64,000 nt of DNA from Sisyra terminalis (Eukaryota > Arthropoda > Insecta > Neuroptera > Sisyridae), in assembly GCA_958496175.1 (NCBI GenBank), contig OY292275.1:14198001-14262000 (forward strand). Direction: 5' to 3'. Every line of letters starts with the position of its first letter. Positions within the stretch are counted from its first letter, which is position 1. Below the pieces are notes generated by a model. It was not told the origin of the DNA. It saw only the letters and a program-made list of their open reading frames with translations, and did not search any database. A program made the position numbers and the translations under genes. Positions 22,849 through 35,531 of the stretch are shown one piece after another.

Positions 22849-23403
22849 ATTGCACTATTTAACCAAATCTAATAATAAAAATAAAACTTAAGGCAATGAA
22901 AACCAAAACATGTAAAAGCTGCAATACCTGGAAAATCAGTTCCTCCGTAAATGTTTGTTAATAATCGTTCTTTATACTGCGATTACTTTATGCTTTATGC
23001 TTGATTATTTTATGCTTATGTCATTAAACTGATTTAATTGCTTTGTTTAAGTATTATAAACAGTTCAACAGTTGCTATGGTTTTAAAAATTAAAACCATA
23101 ATATTTTATTCTGCTAGGGGTCACTAAAACTCGATATTTTTCAAAAATAGTTCCTTTTTTTCCCATTAGAGGTGATGTCATATGTGTCATATTTATAAAA
23201 CGATTGTGATTTCGAATAACTATGAAGTTAAACACGAAGCCATGTTTGCCCTGTATTTCAGGTAGTCAACTACAGATAGGGGAATGTAAATTCCCCGTTA
23301 GAAATCATGCTTCTCTCTCTATGAATTAAAAATTATATAGCTCTATGTAGCTCTTTGGCCCTGGTGCCTTGACCACGATTTCCTATGAAGTGCAAACGCC
23401 CTG

Positions 23404-23411
23404 ATATAGAT
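23404..23411. repeat. P-element 8-bp target duplication, right
   Basis: ATATAGAT, identical to 18550-18557. Confidence 0.9.
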
Positions 23412-23688
23412 CATATAAAATATTTGTAATTAAATAATAAGTAACTCAAAATTTCAAAATATGACAAATATTTTAAGAGATATTGTTATAAAAATTAAAT
23501 ATATAATAATAAAATTAATTAATAAATACCTTGATTTACAAAATTAAATATTTTTAATTTAATTCAATAAATAAATAAAAATTAAAAAATTACACACTCT
23601 ACCCATACACATTGCATGTAAATTCAGTGCCGCCTAATGAACCCAACTAACATCCAACCGCACGTTATTCAAACATAGGTCCACCTAT

Positions 23689-24084
23689 TTAAACTTTTTT
23701 TACACTATTTTTTTTTTTAAATTTATAAAGCAAATTAGAATATATCCCACTTGAATTTTCTGTGTCTGTTCTAAAATTTACAGTATTATTTAAAAATATG
23801 TGAATCATTTCACTAATATTACGTTTGTAATTAACTGTCTCTTTATCTAAAATTTTGACATTATTAAAATCGAATTGATGACCGGTCTCTAGGTGATGAA
23901 GACATAACGCAGTATTATCCTTTAATTTATCAACCTTTCTACAACTATACTCATGTTGATAAATTCTACTGCCCAGATACTGTTTTGTCTGTCCAATATA
24001 AACTTTATTACATGAACATGGGATACTATAAATAATTTTTGAATTTTTTAATAATTTATCTCTATCTTTTAACTTACTATAAAT
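23689..24084 (-). pseudogene. PLE GIY-YIG endonuclease C-terminal fragment, open frame
   Basis: An uninterrupted 131-codon frame without its own ATG because the 5' side is truncated. IIYSIPCSCNKVYIGQT is the N-terminal GIY-YIG strand pair with its Cys-rich CSC motif. LGSRIYQHEYSC carries the conserved Arg and the His-containing helix. LCLHHLETGHQFDF follows with histidines typical of the PLE nuclease. The frame ends with a natural-looking TAA (23689-23691) after a lysine-rich tail. RT sequence is missing. Because this piece lacks stops, the copy is younger than the PLEs at 0.7 and 41.7 kb. Confidence 0.85.
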
Positions 24085-24138
24085 TTATAATATTTATAAT
24101 ATTCATACAGTGGGGCAAATTTATAGTAAGTTAAAAGA
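24066..24138. repeat. Perfect 22-bp inverted repeat at the PLE 5' junction
   Basis: tcttttaacttactataaattt (24066-24087) and its exact complement (24117-24138) around a 29-base spacer. The left arm is the start of the retained coding frame; the right arm abuts the inverted end copy. Confidence 0.85.
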
Positions 24139-25080
24139 TAACGAAACGTTGCTTTTTGAAATAATAAAATATTTAAAAATTAAAGATCTTAAACAACCTG
24201 AATTTTCTTCTTATTTAAAAAATTTTAAAGCTGAGATCTGATTTTTATCATCTATTTATAATTAATAACTTATAGAAACATTGCGGTTTCACTACTTTTA
24301 ATCTGAAATATTAAAAAGTATTCCTCCAATCATTATTGACTATCCAATGACTTCTATTATTAAAGCACATAATTAAATATTAAAAAAAGCTCCCTCGAAA
24401 CTAGCCAATAAATCTATATCAATTAAACACTATTTTACTAGGGATATTCAATATCACGCAAAAACTATCGAGGTATCAACACATGTTTTATTTCTCCGTG
24501 AAAATATTAATTTAACATTGTATGATTATTAGATTTTAATTTTTTTTTTAAATAAATATAACATTACTATAAAATTATACATGTAGAATAGAGTATTGTT
24601 TAGATCAGAAGCAGGGGTCCTCAGGAAACAAGAAAGAAAGGATCTTGAAAATTTTTAAATGTGGTACCCAAAAAAAACAACAAAAGAAATGATTGAATTG
24701 TAAAATAGTTAAATAGGTAAAAACCAATCAAAGAAGTAGTCATTGATGTAATTATAAAAAAATATGCTTACAGAAGATGTTGGACTCATATTCGATAATT
24801 TTAAGGGGTTATGGATAGTTGGAAATTTCAAAAAATCGTTTTTTTTTTTGTTGCATTTTTCGAATGTTACAGTGTAAAACATGTAGTACAGCAACAAGGT
24901 TTGTAAATTACCCAAGTCGCTTCATTAGAAAAAAAAAATGACGTCAAACGAAGAATTTTGAAATTGAATCAGCCTGAAGATATGTACGAATTTCTTCTGG
25001 ATACGTCACGTAGCCAACATGAGGCCACCTGTGTATTTAATAAACCTTGGTACAGCAGTAAGATTAAAACACTATCATAA

Positions 25081-25157
25081 CGGGGACTTGGTTTTAAAAT
25101 TGTAATACTGTATGATAATTGTAACCCTCATACCGTAAACTTATATGGTTTTTGAAT
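25081..25157 (+). pseudogene. Possible Tigger/pogo-type DDE transposase scrap
   Basis: The frame FKIVILYDNCNPHTVNL resembles the second catalytic Asp block of pogo/Tigger transposases (FK.LL.LDNAP.HP). It is bounded by stops on both sides and is too short to be certain. Confidence 0.25.
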
Positions 25158-25212
25158 AGATGAGTCGTGGTAAGCAGAAAATTTTTTTAACTAAGTATAA
25201 ATCTAAGTGAAA

Positions 25213-25470
25213 TATTTCTTAAAACTTTAACGCGTTTTTCTTGAAACGTTGTTTTCAGAGTCGATAAGGAAAATTTCTCCAAAACAGCAGAATTCATCGT
25301 TTTCAAATGTATGCACAATCTTCTTAGATACTTTTCTCAGGTAATGAACGAAAGGAAAATATTTTTGACATTAATTTCTATTTTTTTAAGCTTTAACTTT
25401 AAAGGGTGATTTTTTTTATAAATAACTCAAATAATTATAAATAACTAAAAAAGCTTAGGAATACATATAA
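25213..25470 (+). repeat. Diverged repeat related to the 9905 fold-back
   Basis: aaaactttaacgcgtttttcttgaaac matches aactttaaatgcgtttttctcgaaatc at about 9901. Then aaatttctccaaaac and cacaatcttcttagatac echo atttctcagaaac and acacgtcttcttggtac. Confidence 0.5.
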
Positions 25471-27934
25471 AATACATTTTTGAAAGAATATTTTTCATAC
25501 AATTCATATGAATTTTTTTTAGAAAAATTATTAGTTTATTACTCTTTAGGATATAAATTTCTACTCATTCTGGGTTAAAATTGTTTTTTTAAAAGATTTT
25601 CGTTTTGCATTTAAGTTTTAAATGCAAACCGCTTGTGTAATAAATTAATCCACTACGTACAGTTATTCCGAGAATAATTTCAAAAAATTCAAACTAAACT
25701 TTGATTTAAATAGATAGCTCTCATCCACACTGTATTTTAACTTTTAATTAGTTTTTCTGTAAACTACGTTTGTTAGAACATTGTGGTTCTCATATTATCT
25801 GTAGCATTGATATTCCACTAATGATATTCAACTAAACACGATTTAATTCGATTTTGTAGTCTCTTTTGTTCTAATTAAAGTAATTGTACCAAAATCAAAC
25901 GATTTGTTTTAGTAAACAGTATGTTTTAATTGAATAATTGCACTACCTTTTGTTAGAATCAATTTAAATTGCACTTATCGTTTAATAGTTTTGTTTCAAT
26001 GAAAACGGGGTAACTCGTCGGTTTATAAAAAATATAAACTGATTATGTATAAATGCAATTTTGCTAATTAACTGTTTAAGTTATTTTTCAAAATAGTTTG
26101 AATCTTAAAATATATTTAATTTAAAAAAATAAAACAGAAGTACACTGTAACGATGTACTTTAAGAAGAAATGGTAAAATTTCACCAATTAAAAAGGATGA
26201 ATAAATCGCGTTTACCAAGTCCAAAGTTTTAAACTTGGGATCTCTGAGGTCCTTGGATTCATTATTGGCTTGCGAGTACGTTTTTTTCGTATGGACAATT
26301 GATCCAAAGAAATAAAAGGGTTTACCTTTGAGCTGCAACCGCTCTTCCGTTAGATCCACAACATAAATATATAATTCAGGTGGAAACAAAAAAAAAATTA
26401 GAACCACCAATAAATGTTAATTAAATTTAATAACACAATGTAAGAGTAAAAGTTCAATATAAATTTTGAAGGCAGAAAACTTCGTTTTTACAAAGATAAT
26501 TGTTAAATCAACAGATTTAATCTTATGTCGATGATTGGTATTGTGGGTGGAATCGGAAAGATCAATGATATTTCGTCCTTTCAGGTTACCTGTCCTACTC
26601 ATGATGTGTCAAAAGTCACCAACCATCCAAACAGATCTGTTCCAACAGGATCTGATGACGACTTCGGAACTCCTCTTCAAATACAAGACCTGAACGAAAA
26701 CATTTCAACCCTACAGATAAGCAAATATTGTCGACCCAATACAACAACTAAATAACTCGGATATTGAAGGTTTTGAGTTTCCAGTTAAAAAGTTATATAT
26801 CTAGAATGTCTGCATATTTTGCTACAATCTGGTAACTCATAGAAAAGATGTGAACAGTTGGAGGTCAAACTTCTGAAAATACCTTAAACGTTGTTTTTTT
26901 CTTTAAACGACTAATTTATATTTGTCAAGTTGTAGTATTGGGCCGATGATATGTTAGCTACAGAATGAGGCCACTTGCCTTCTAACAACTTATAACACTA
27001 AGGGGTGAGTTGAGATCACTTATACAGTTTTTTCTTTTAAAAAATAAGCATTTCAAATTACTAAATGGTCTTAACAAAGAAAACAGTATCCTCACACGAA
27101 ATTGCATACTTGGCACATTTGCCATATTGTGCCTCGTTTATTGCAACGTGACGCCAAGTAATCAACACACTATGGTAAATAAATTTAATTAAATACCACT
27201 GACAATTTTATATTATGAGAATTAAATTACATCATTACAGGAGACAAGTGACCGTCATTGTTGTCAATTTTCCACATCCAACTCCCTTTCTTTCCCATTC
27301 CTTATTCTAAGAATCCTTTTTGATATTGTGTTTCAGATATTATTGCACCACTATCCCTATGAGCGTACAATGCAGAATTATCCTGCTCTATTAGATAGTT
27401 CGTCGTGGTTCTAGTTTTCCAGGTGATCGGCTGTTTAAAATTTGAAACAGGGAGTTTTCCGATGGACTTTTCAATTTTATATGGTGGCATTTACTTCGTA
27501 GTCCTACTATGTCCCTAGTAGTGTTTATTTAGTGTTTATCTTTTAAAATAGAAGTCTGCATTATCAAATTTGGCATCAACTTATAAATTTGTCTGATTTT
27601 TGAATAATTCACTTGAATTATTTTTTAATTGTAGTACCTAATTATTTTGTCCTAACAGAACCACTTTTCCTTTTTTTAATGCTAGTATGTTGATTTAAAT
27701 AAAGAAACAAGGGAAGTATAATATTTAAAACCAAATTATTGTGGATATTAAAATCATTCAATAGTCAAAAGCTTTAAATTTATAATAGCTTTTTAACAAT
27801 TATTAAAGATGTGTGCTTATGTAAAGAACAATGACTAAGAGAAACCTAATCGATAAAGCACAGATTTTTCCAATTTTAAACTTGAAAAATAGAGAACTCT
27901 AATAAAGTTTTTCAACATTCATTGAAAAGGGACA

Positions 27935-27949
27935 CACGTGACGCACGTG
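27935..27949. promoter_or_regulatory. Paired CACGTG E-boxes
   Basis: Two perfect CACGTG palindromes separated by three bases (acg), inside an imperfect palindrome gacacacgtg...cacgtgtc. Could bind bHLH factors; context is unknown. Confidence 0.35.
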
Positions 27950-28649
27950 TCAAAAATGTTTACAGCTTTTCCATGTACAATATACATACATGATGAAAAT
28001 GAACAAACACACACGTATACAATTTATATTTGCGGTACAGACGCCTTCCTTGTTTCCCTCTTCATTACCACTTGCTCCCATCACCCATTTTACACCATCC
28101 GCCCCATTAACGTGAATATATTTCACATGAATTCAAGAAGTTATAACAGCTAAATACTATATGTATTACATCAAAGCACAACCTATCTCTCTTTCTTTCC
28201 GATCTCCTTCTTCCGACTGTGTACAATTTCTCCGGTTCCACTTAACCACCCTCATCCTAAACTAAAGTGATGAATAATTACAACTTATAATGATAACTTA
28301 AACAAGTTATCGTGTGCAGATACATCGTCTAAAATGTAAAACATTGCATGCAATGCAAATTATTAACGCTGTTAGGCAGCAAAAAATAGCAAAAAAATAA
28401 TAAAACCATTTTTTTATGTATAATATTTAAGGGTGAATGATTAGTAATTTCCTCAAGTATTAAATTTTTCGAGTCCCTTGGATAATTAGTTGATTTTTTT
28501 CTTTAAAAAGAAAACCATGCTTATAAAAAATCAAAAATTACTGTAGGTAACATTGAAACTCTTTTTCAAAATGATTTAAGAGACTAAAAAAATCAAAAAA
28601 TAAGTAGAATTTATTTTTTTAATTAAATTGTAACCTCTCATTAATAAAA

Positions 28650-30187
28650 TACTAGCTGATCCCCGCGACTTCGTCTACGTAACGTATTTTATTTTTCTTA
28701 TATATTTACGAAAAATAAAATCATACTTAAAACACTTCACACTCTTGAAAAAGAAACATTTATTAAACTGTTGCAAAGAATAAAATAGTTCTATGTAATA
28801 ATCAATTCATTTTCAAAAAATATTTATAAATATCTAAAAAGAGTATGGTCTATTACGTATATCTACGGTAGATATACCTACATCTATACATAAATAAAAA
28901 ATATTGCCAAGTTCAATAAATTCGGTCTTAATTATGACTAAAAAAAGTCGAAAGTTATCAAAATACTCGCGTCAAAATAACCCCATCTCACTGTTTCGAT
29001 TCCAGAATTAACCTTTTTCCAGAAACTATTATACTATTGCAATGTACAACACAACCGCGAAATTGAAATTTGTACAATGGCACGAAACCCAGTTCTTCCA
29101 TAATCGTGTATAACCATTATGTATCTTTAAACTTATTATTAAAATATCTAAATTTCAGCTATATAATTAAACCATATTTATTGTTCACCATACACGATTT
29201 GGCGTATGCCTTTTGCTCTGGAAAAGGATTTTAAAGTTCTTTTATCATTATGATAATATGATTATTTATCATTATGATGATTTCTGGTTGGAATTGCGAA
29301 TTTTTTTCGTGATCCCTTTCACGCACTTGCAAATAAAAGATATTGTGCCCACCCCAAGAAAAAGATCTTGAATCCACCCTTGTCTGTTAGGGTAGGAATT
29401 TTCAAAAAAAAAAACTTATCATATGCCTAATTCCTATAAGGAATACACCGAATATTAAAATTTCATCAGCCAGAGGGGGTATATAAATACACGATTTTAT
29501 ATATGCACGGTTTTAAAAACGTATTTACTTTAAGCTTTACTATTTTTATTATTATTATCATTACTATTACATTTTTTCGTTAATATTTCCTTACTGAGCA
29601 ATCCTAAGGATCTATTTACAACAATTTTGTAAAAAAAAAAGTTTACTGTCTAATTATTATCTATAAAAATATTTATATTTCAAAAAGGAAATTTTTTGTA
29701 CTTTAAATTAAATTACTGTACTTTTTATTAAATCAACTAAAAATATTAATACATATCATTTTTTAACTTTTAAATACCTTTCCAATGATATATAACTCGC
29801 CTATCTAAAGTAATTTTTTTTTTCATCCCTCAGTTTTTACGTAGGGGATACATTCCCTTACAATTTTTAAGAAATGATAAGTAGCCTAACGTGTGTGGGT
29901 AATTGTGCTGTATCTTAATATAAAGTTTCATTAAATTCGGTTGTTCCGTTCTTTAGTTAAATCGCCAGCGCACGCGATGTAAGAAAGTTTTTTGGTAATT
30001 TTTTCAAACATTATTGGAGTTTTAGTATGGATCCCTAATTTTTTTTCAAAATTAAATATAGCCTATGTTCACCGGAAATAGTGTAGCTTCCCAACAGTGA
30101 AAGAATTTTTCAAATCGGTCAAGTAGTTTCGGAGCCTATTCAAAGCAAACAAACAATCAAAGCTTTCCTCTTTATAATAATATAGAA
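28650..30187 (+). mobile_element. 1.5-kb interspersed repeat, class uncertain
   Basis: The left end actagctgatccccgcgacttcg and the right end aagcaaacaaacaatcaaagctttcctctttataataatatagaa resemble the termini of a repeat common in insect genomes. The interior contains the usual tttcattaaattcggtt and caaatcggtcaagtagtttcgg stretches. No intact frame. Probably a retroelement or non-autonomous transposon; I cannot fix the class. Confidence 0.55.
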
Positions 30188-33100
30188 GATATAACAGTCA
30201 GTAGTTTTCAAAGAAATACGAGTCACTATATCTCCATGGTTATTAATTAAAAGCGCAGTACCAAAAACTTCTATAGAGGAACCAACCAATGATTAGACTC
30301 TATAAGGATTACCTAAATAATAAATCACGGGATCCGAATCTATTTAGATGACGAGGAGGATTTTTAGGGTCATTTGTAAGAAAGCTCTTAGACATTGAGG
30401 TTGAAATAATCAAATGATCAAATAATTTTTCATGATATTACTGGAAATGGTGTTGTAAGAGGTTAGTGTCGAGCTTTTTCTGGATTATATATTTAGGTAC
30501 ATAGAATGATTGGAATGACAAGATAGAGTACTTTTAATTGAAAAGATTCGATGTTTTGAATACTAGAAAGTTTGACAAAGCTCCATAGATCTACTGCATT
30601 AGTCCAAATAAATCTTATTTAATTGTAAATGGTCATTTTTATTTTTGTATTAAATGGAAATTTAGATTTATGAAATCTTCACTATACTACATATGACTTA
30701 GTAAATTCTTGTCGTTTTAATACAAAATTCTCCAATAGCTATCGAAGGTGCGTTGTTGTCTATCAATAAAGGAGTAGATTCGGGGCCTTTAAATAAATTT
30801 TACCACATTTTTTGTCATTTATTTCAATCGCCCATAAATAGGATCGTGAGGATGTTCCATCGTCTTCGTTGCAGAATCAAGATCATTAATAAGGATAGGG
30901 TAAAATCGAAGTTGAATCTTGAAGTTTCGGTAGTTTTAATAATGAAAATATAACTCATTCTAGACGACCCCTGAAAGTTGTTGAAGGAATAATGAAGTTA
31001 GCAGGGTTATCGTTGTAAACCACTTAATCATAACACAAGAGATAACATCAAAGTTTCAAAATTCCACAGACATTCTTTCTTTTTCAGCTATATTCGCTAT
31101 TGATATTTAAAAAATGGTCAACCGTTAATCTTTTAATGATTCGTTACAAAATAAAATTTAAAATCTCTATACGATTATCTTGTTTTTTTTCTTTTATATT
31201 CCATTGGGATCACAAAATGAGTTGAAATATTCATAAATACGTACATCGCAACCTTGCGATGTCAACATGTATTGTTGACGTTTAAACAAATTAACGATTT
31301 TCTCTATTCACAAGTGGTTTATCACGTTAAAGTATAAAAATACATTTTAAAACTATTGTCGCTATAAGGAAAATGATACGTTAATGTATACACTAACTCG
31401 TGAATAAATTAAAGCTAATTTTCACTTTCATGGTAACATTTAAAAATTTACGGTGAAAACTATGGAAGTAGTACAAATTCAGTATAAAAATCTACGTTAA
31501 TCTGCGTTTTATTTCTCAAAGTTTTTAATAGGCAAGATGAGGAATATTCTAGCATGATAGTCTTTATCATAGAAAATCAATAAGTTTAATAAACACCAAA
31601 AAGTTTTTACAACATTGGAAGAATATAATAGCCATGTTTTCTTAAACGAGATTTAAAGATTTTGAGTAATCCTGTATTGGTTCCTTAAAGCATTTTCAAC
31701 AAACCATTGTTTCAAATTAGATCAAGAAAAATGTCTTGAATTAGCTTTTTAGTAGCAAAAGCTATAACTTTATAATTGCCAAAGAAAATGGAACATTGGT
31801 ATATATTTTTGCAGCAAGAAAGCTATATTATAATTTGAATAGTTTTGGGTCAAATTTTTATCTGCTTTAAACGTGTTAAGGATTAATTACCTTATTTTTT
31901 ATATCATAATTACTGTAAAACAATAAAAAAGACTTACAAAAACACTTTTCACATTATCAGGGATGAATTATAATTATTTGTACTTCAAATTTATTCAAAA
32001 CACAAACTTCAATCATCATATTTATTTTTGACATAATTCGAAAATGTGACAAAGTTAAACAACAATAGTATTAAACAATTTGTTCAGAGGGTTAACATTT
32101 ATTTTAATGTAAATATCAAAAGATTTATGTCACATTTACATTACAATTTCCATTGTGAATAAAAAAAATCTAATTCGCAAACAATGAATTTTGGTTGCTA
32201 AAATTTTGCTTTATAATATTGGCTTTATAATCACAATATTTGCTTTAATATTTTCTTGGCCAAAGAATACTACTTATTAAGGACCTTGATCTATTGGCAA
32301 CCGTATATTAGATAAAAAATAAGGATTTTTAAACTCACCTTTCGAGGATAATAGAAGATGTCATAATGGGTTTTTCTTTTTAATAGTTATAATTTAATTG
32401 TAGTAATAGTATGAAGTTATTGAGGCGGAACAGTATGTGTCGTAGATTTGATTCCATTGTGTGGTTTTATATGTTAATTGATGATTGGTATTTTAATTGA
32501 TTTACAATTGATTTGAGGCAAACTCAAATTAAGATTAATTGATTAGCAGGAATTTCACCGAAATTGAGATAATTTTCAACTCAATTAATCAATTATGACT
32601 TGTCTACGTTTCGTCGACTACTCATATACTTGTCAACTTCATTACGTATGAAAATTTAGCGAACAAATTTGCAAATTATCTGTAAAAGTTGAGTATTTTG
32701 TCTTAAATGCATTATAACTGAATAAGGATTTTTAATTTTTTATTCGTCATTAATGAGACGTACTTATTTATATGTCAATACTATTACTTAAATGGAAAAA
32801 AGGATTTTACTATGAACATAAACGTAATCAGAGGTGTTACACCTTTCCTGCCAGAATAGAAACCGAAATTGGAACTTCATATCAAGGAGAAACAATAGTA
32901 AGGTTTTTCCTCCATCTTCTAATAATTTTTTTTTCTAAGCTCATGTAACCGAATAGTATGAAATATTACAATATTTTTCAAGTGTAACTATTTCTTATCA
33001 TTAAGGTATTGTATGCAAATTTGGAAAGCATTGCAATCCAAATTTAAATGATAAACAAAATTTCAATGATTCGGTCAGAATTAAAGGTATTATTATTCAA

Positions 33101-35390
33101 AAACCATCTGAGAAATATCAACAATTGCTTCTCAACCAAATATTCAAATTTAAATTAGTTTAGGTCAGCGATTTCTCATTCTATCCACAAAATTTCAAAC
33201 CTGTATATGCTAGCGACTATTCCAGAAAAATGCTTAAAACGCCTCGACATCATTTTCAACAATTTATATATTCTCCTTGTTCTTATTTGGGTCATACTAT
33301 ATTTGTTTATACATAATATTATACCAAATGCATATAATTGTAAATAATTGCCTCAGTTTATTGCCCTCATAAAGCCTGATTAAGTCTAATTTTCCCTAAA
33401 ATATAATTAGATTAAATGATAACAAGCACCCTTTAATGTCAACATTTAAACAAAGGTACATGCATACATAAATCGCTTTTTTATGGGGGCAATTTTAAAG
33501 CTCAACACTTTAATTTCTTTTGAAAACTATAATTAAAGGCTGAACGCACAAATAAAAAGTAATTGGTGCCTTTAAAAGGTGAAACCAAATAATTCAATTA
33601 TCAGAACTGATCAGATTTCTGGTTTTCGATATAAATAAAATTACTTAACCGGAAACCGGAAACGTTCCCAACTAAGGGGAGGAAACAATGGGGAACGAAA
33701 GACGAGAGCTTTCGGTAACAGTAAGTCATAGCTGCTCACGAAAATTAATTGAGCGCCTATCAATTTCTCTTGATCTATCGAAACAGAGAAATTATTGAAA
33801 AATTTAACCAATCTCGTATAATATATCTATATTAGTTATCATTTGAGGGAGCGAGATGGAGATGTGAATTTCAATAATAATAGGACAATAATTTCTTAGC
33901 ATGATTGAAATGAATGCGTAATAAATCATAATATATTATAATGACAAGGTTAGAGCTATGTATATTGCTTGTCGGAGATGTTATTAAGACGGAATTGCGA
34001 TAGGGGTTGGGGTATGGAAAAGGCGTCTTCCCGAACCAGGAACATGTTCAATGCTCATGTTTGTATATATGTTTGTCGTAGTTGAGAATGTTGAAATGAT
34101 TAGGCGTTGATGAATGGAATGAGCTAAATTGATAGGACGAACGAGTCGGGACTGAACAGGATGAGGAAAATTGGGTGGCCATAGGGTTTAGCATAACAAC
34201 CCGACGGGGGATGAGAACGCAGGGAGGCTTAGGTTTGGTTTTACCAGAGCTTGTAATATTGATCCACCCATAACGAACACATGTAACGCCACGTGTTTTA
34301 CAAAACCCGAAGTTGGAACGATGAATGTGGCAGCAAGAGAATGGGAATTGTGAGAGACACGTTTAATATTTATGTGAAAAAATCGTATATTATAATAAAT
34401 ATTTTCATAAATTTATTATTTGCGAATAAAAGAAAATGGTAGAAATGTCGGTGGTACAAAATGTTTTGCGTAAAGAAAAAAAAAGGTTTCACAACAACAA
34501 TGCATAAGAACTTACACTTCTTAGGTGCAAAATATTAATGGAAATTGACTTTTTCCGGACAGAGCTTAATATCTTAATATTATATATCTACCGTAGCATT
34601 AATAGTTATATATAGAACTGAATAGTATGAATTAATTGATTTGAGTTCTAAATACGTAAGCAGAGAAGCGTTGGAGGTTACATACGTCAAGGTATAGTAT
34701 TGTTAAAATTAATAACCATAAATATTTAAATAGTCATTAAATATATTCTATACAAATATTGATAACAAAATGATACTCAATATGTATGTCGTTCATTAAA
34801 AAAATCTTTTGAAAAAGAAGCCCTTTATCAAGTCAAAAAATATTTCTTGTCACCCACGTTTATTATCTTTCAAAGCTCTTTTTTGATGATTTAAAATATC
34901 AAAAAAATTCAAATAATTGTCGCTGCAGCTTCCAAATTTAATTTTTCCAAGCACGTGTCATCTCCCACCCTCTGCCCCCACGTAGAATGTGTATATTTAT
35001 AAAATTGTTTGCATTGAAAATAATTTGGTACCTCTTTATGAGTGGTATCAATAATATGATGGGCCCATTTCCATGCCCTTTGTACTTTTTAATGAGAATT
35101 TGAACCAATCAAATGACAGCGTTTCGTGTATTGACTTTTTGTTGTATCAAGTTATGTATTCTAAAATAAGATCATTTAACAAAACTTTGATTTGTATAAA
35201 AGTGAAGCATAATATACAATGGAATTTTCATGGCACTTATATTCCATACAGTGGGTGACACGAGTTGTTTCAGAAGTAGGGATAGATTGCGCATTGGTTT
35301 TTTCCAATTATTGTTTTTTAGGCCTGAAATTAGTTGAAGTTTACTGATCATAAAATTTATAGCAATCAAATAATATGCAAGTTAGGAAGA
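30188..35390. other. Long stretch without a recognised feature
   Basis: AT-rich with a few less AT-rich blocks (33600-34350). Only short open frames without domains. No repeat boundaries seen. Confidence 0.5.
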
Positions 35391-35393
35391 ACC

Positions 35394-35531
35394 AAATATT
35401 GTATCAGTCTACTGATGACCGAGTGGTATTTTTCGACATTTCTCGATTTACAGTTTTTATTAACCCTAGAATCGTTAGAGACCTTGGTAGATATAAAGCG
35501 ACGGTAAATACCAGTAAAAAATATTGTATCA
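35394..35531 (+). mobile_element. tRNA-derived SINE, copy 3, with 13-bp target duplication
   Basis: The SINE body (35407-35518) is flanked by perfect AAATATTGTATCA repeats (35394-35406 and 35519-35531). It starts gtctactgaTGACCGAGTGGT, a clear A box. The B-box region is deleted. The 3' portion (cgttagagaccttggtag, atataaagcgacggtaaa) matches copies 1 and 2. Two overlapping open frames (35375-35647 + and 35404-35616 -) run through it and are not genes. Confidence 0.8.

Larger units (their letters stand above)
18558..23403 (-). mobile_element. P-superfamily DNA transposon, 4,846 bp, nested in PLE
   Basis: Bounded by inverted ends. The left starts CAGGGAGTTTGCACT and the right, on the minus strand, starts CAGGGCGTTTGCACT; both contain CGTGGTCAA farther in. 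Perfect 8-bp duplications flank it. Transcription is on the minus strand: THAP exon at 22848-22608, then a coiled-coil and RNase H-like exon from about 20139. The C-terminal third of the transposase, with the last catalytic acidic residues, has been lost between about 19090 and 18558. The long stretch between the exons holds a composite fold-back repeat and a heat-shock-type promoter motif, so it has probably taken later insertions. Confidence 0.9.
18350..24235 (-). mobile_element. Penelope-like element (family E) split by a P-type transposon
   Basis: A PLE on the minus strand. Its GIY-YIG frame (24084 to 23689) and 3' region continue to 23412, are interrupted by the P-type element, and resume at 18549 down to the end near 18350. 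An inverted partial copy of the end lies on the other side at 24139-24228 (taacgaaacgttgctttttg through cttaaacaacctgaattttc). Without the insertion the PLE copy would be about 1 kb, so it was heavily 5'-truncated. Confidence 0.8.
24236..28649. other. Sequence without a recognised gene
   Basis: AT-rich. Holds a repeat related to 9905 (25213-25470), a weak transposase-like frame at 25081-25157, and three small ORFs at 26105-26755 with no recognised domain. The + frame 26525-26755 has balanced composition (GSDDDFGTPLQIQDLNEN) and could be part of an unknown gene, but I cannot name it. Confidence 0.45.
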
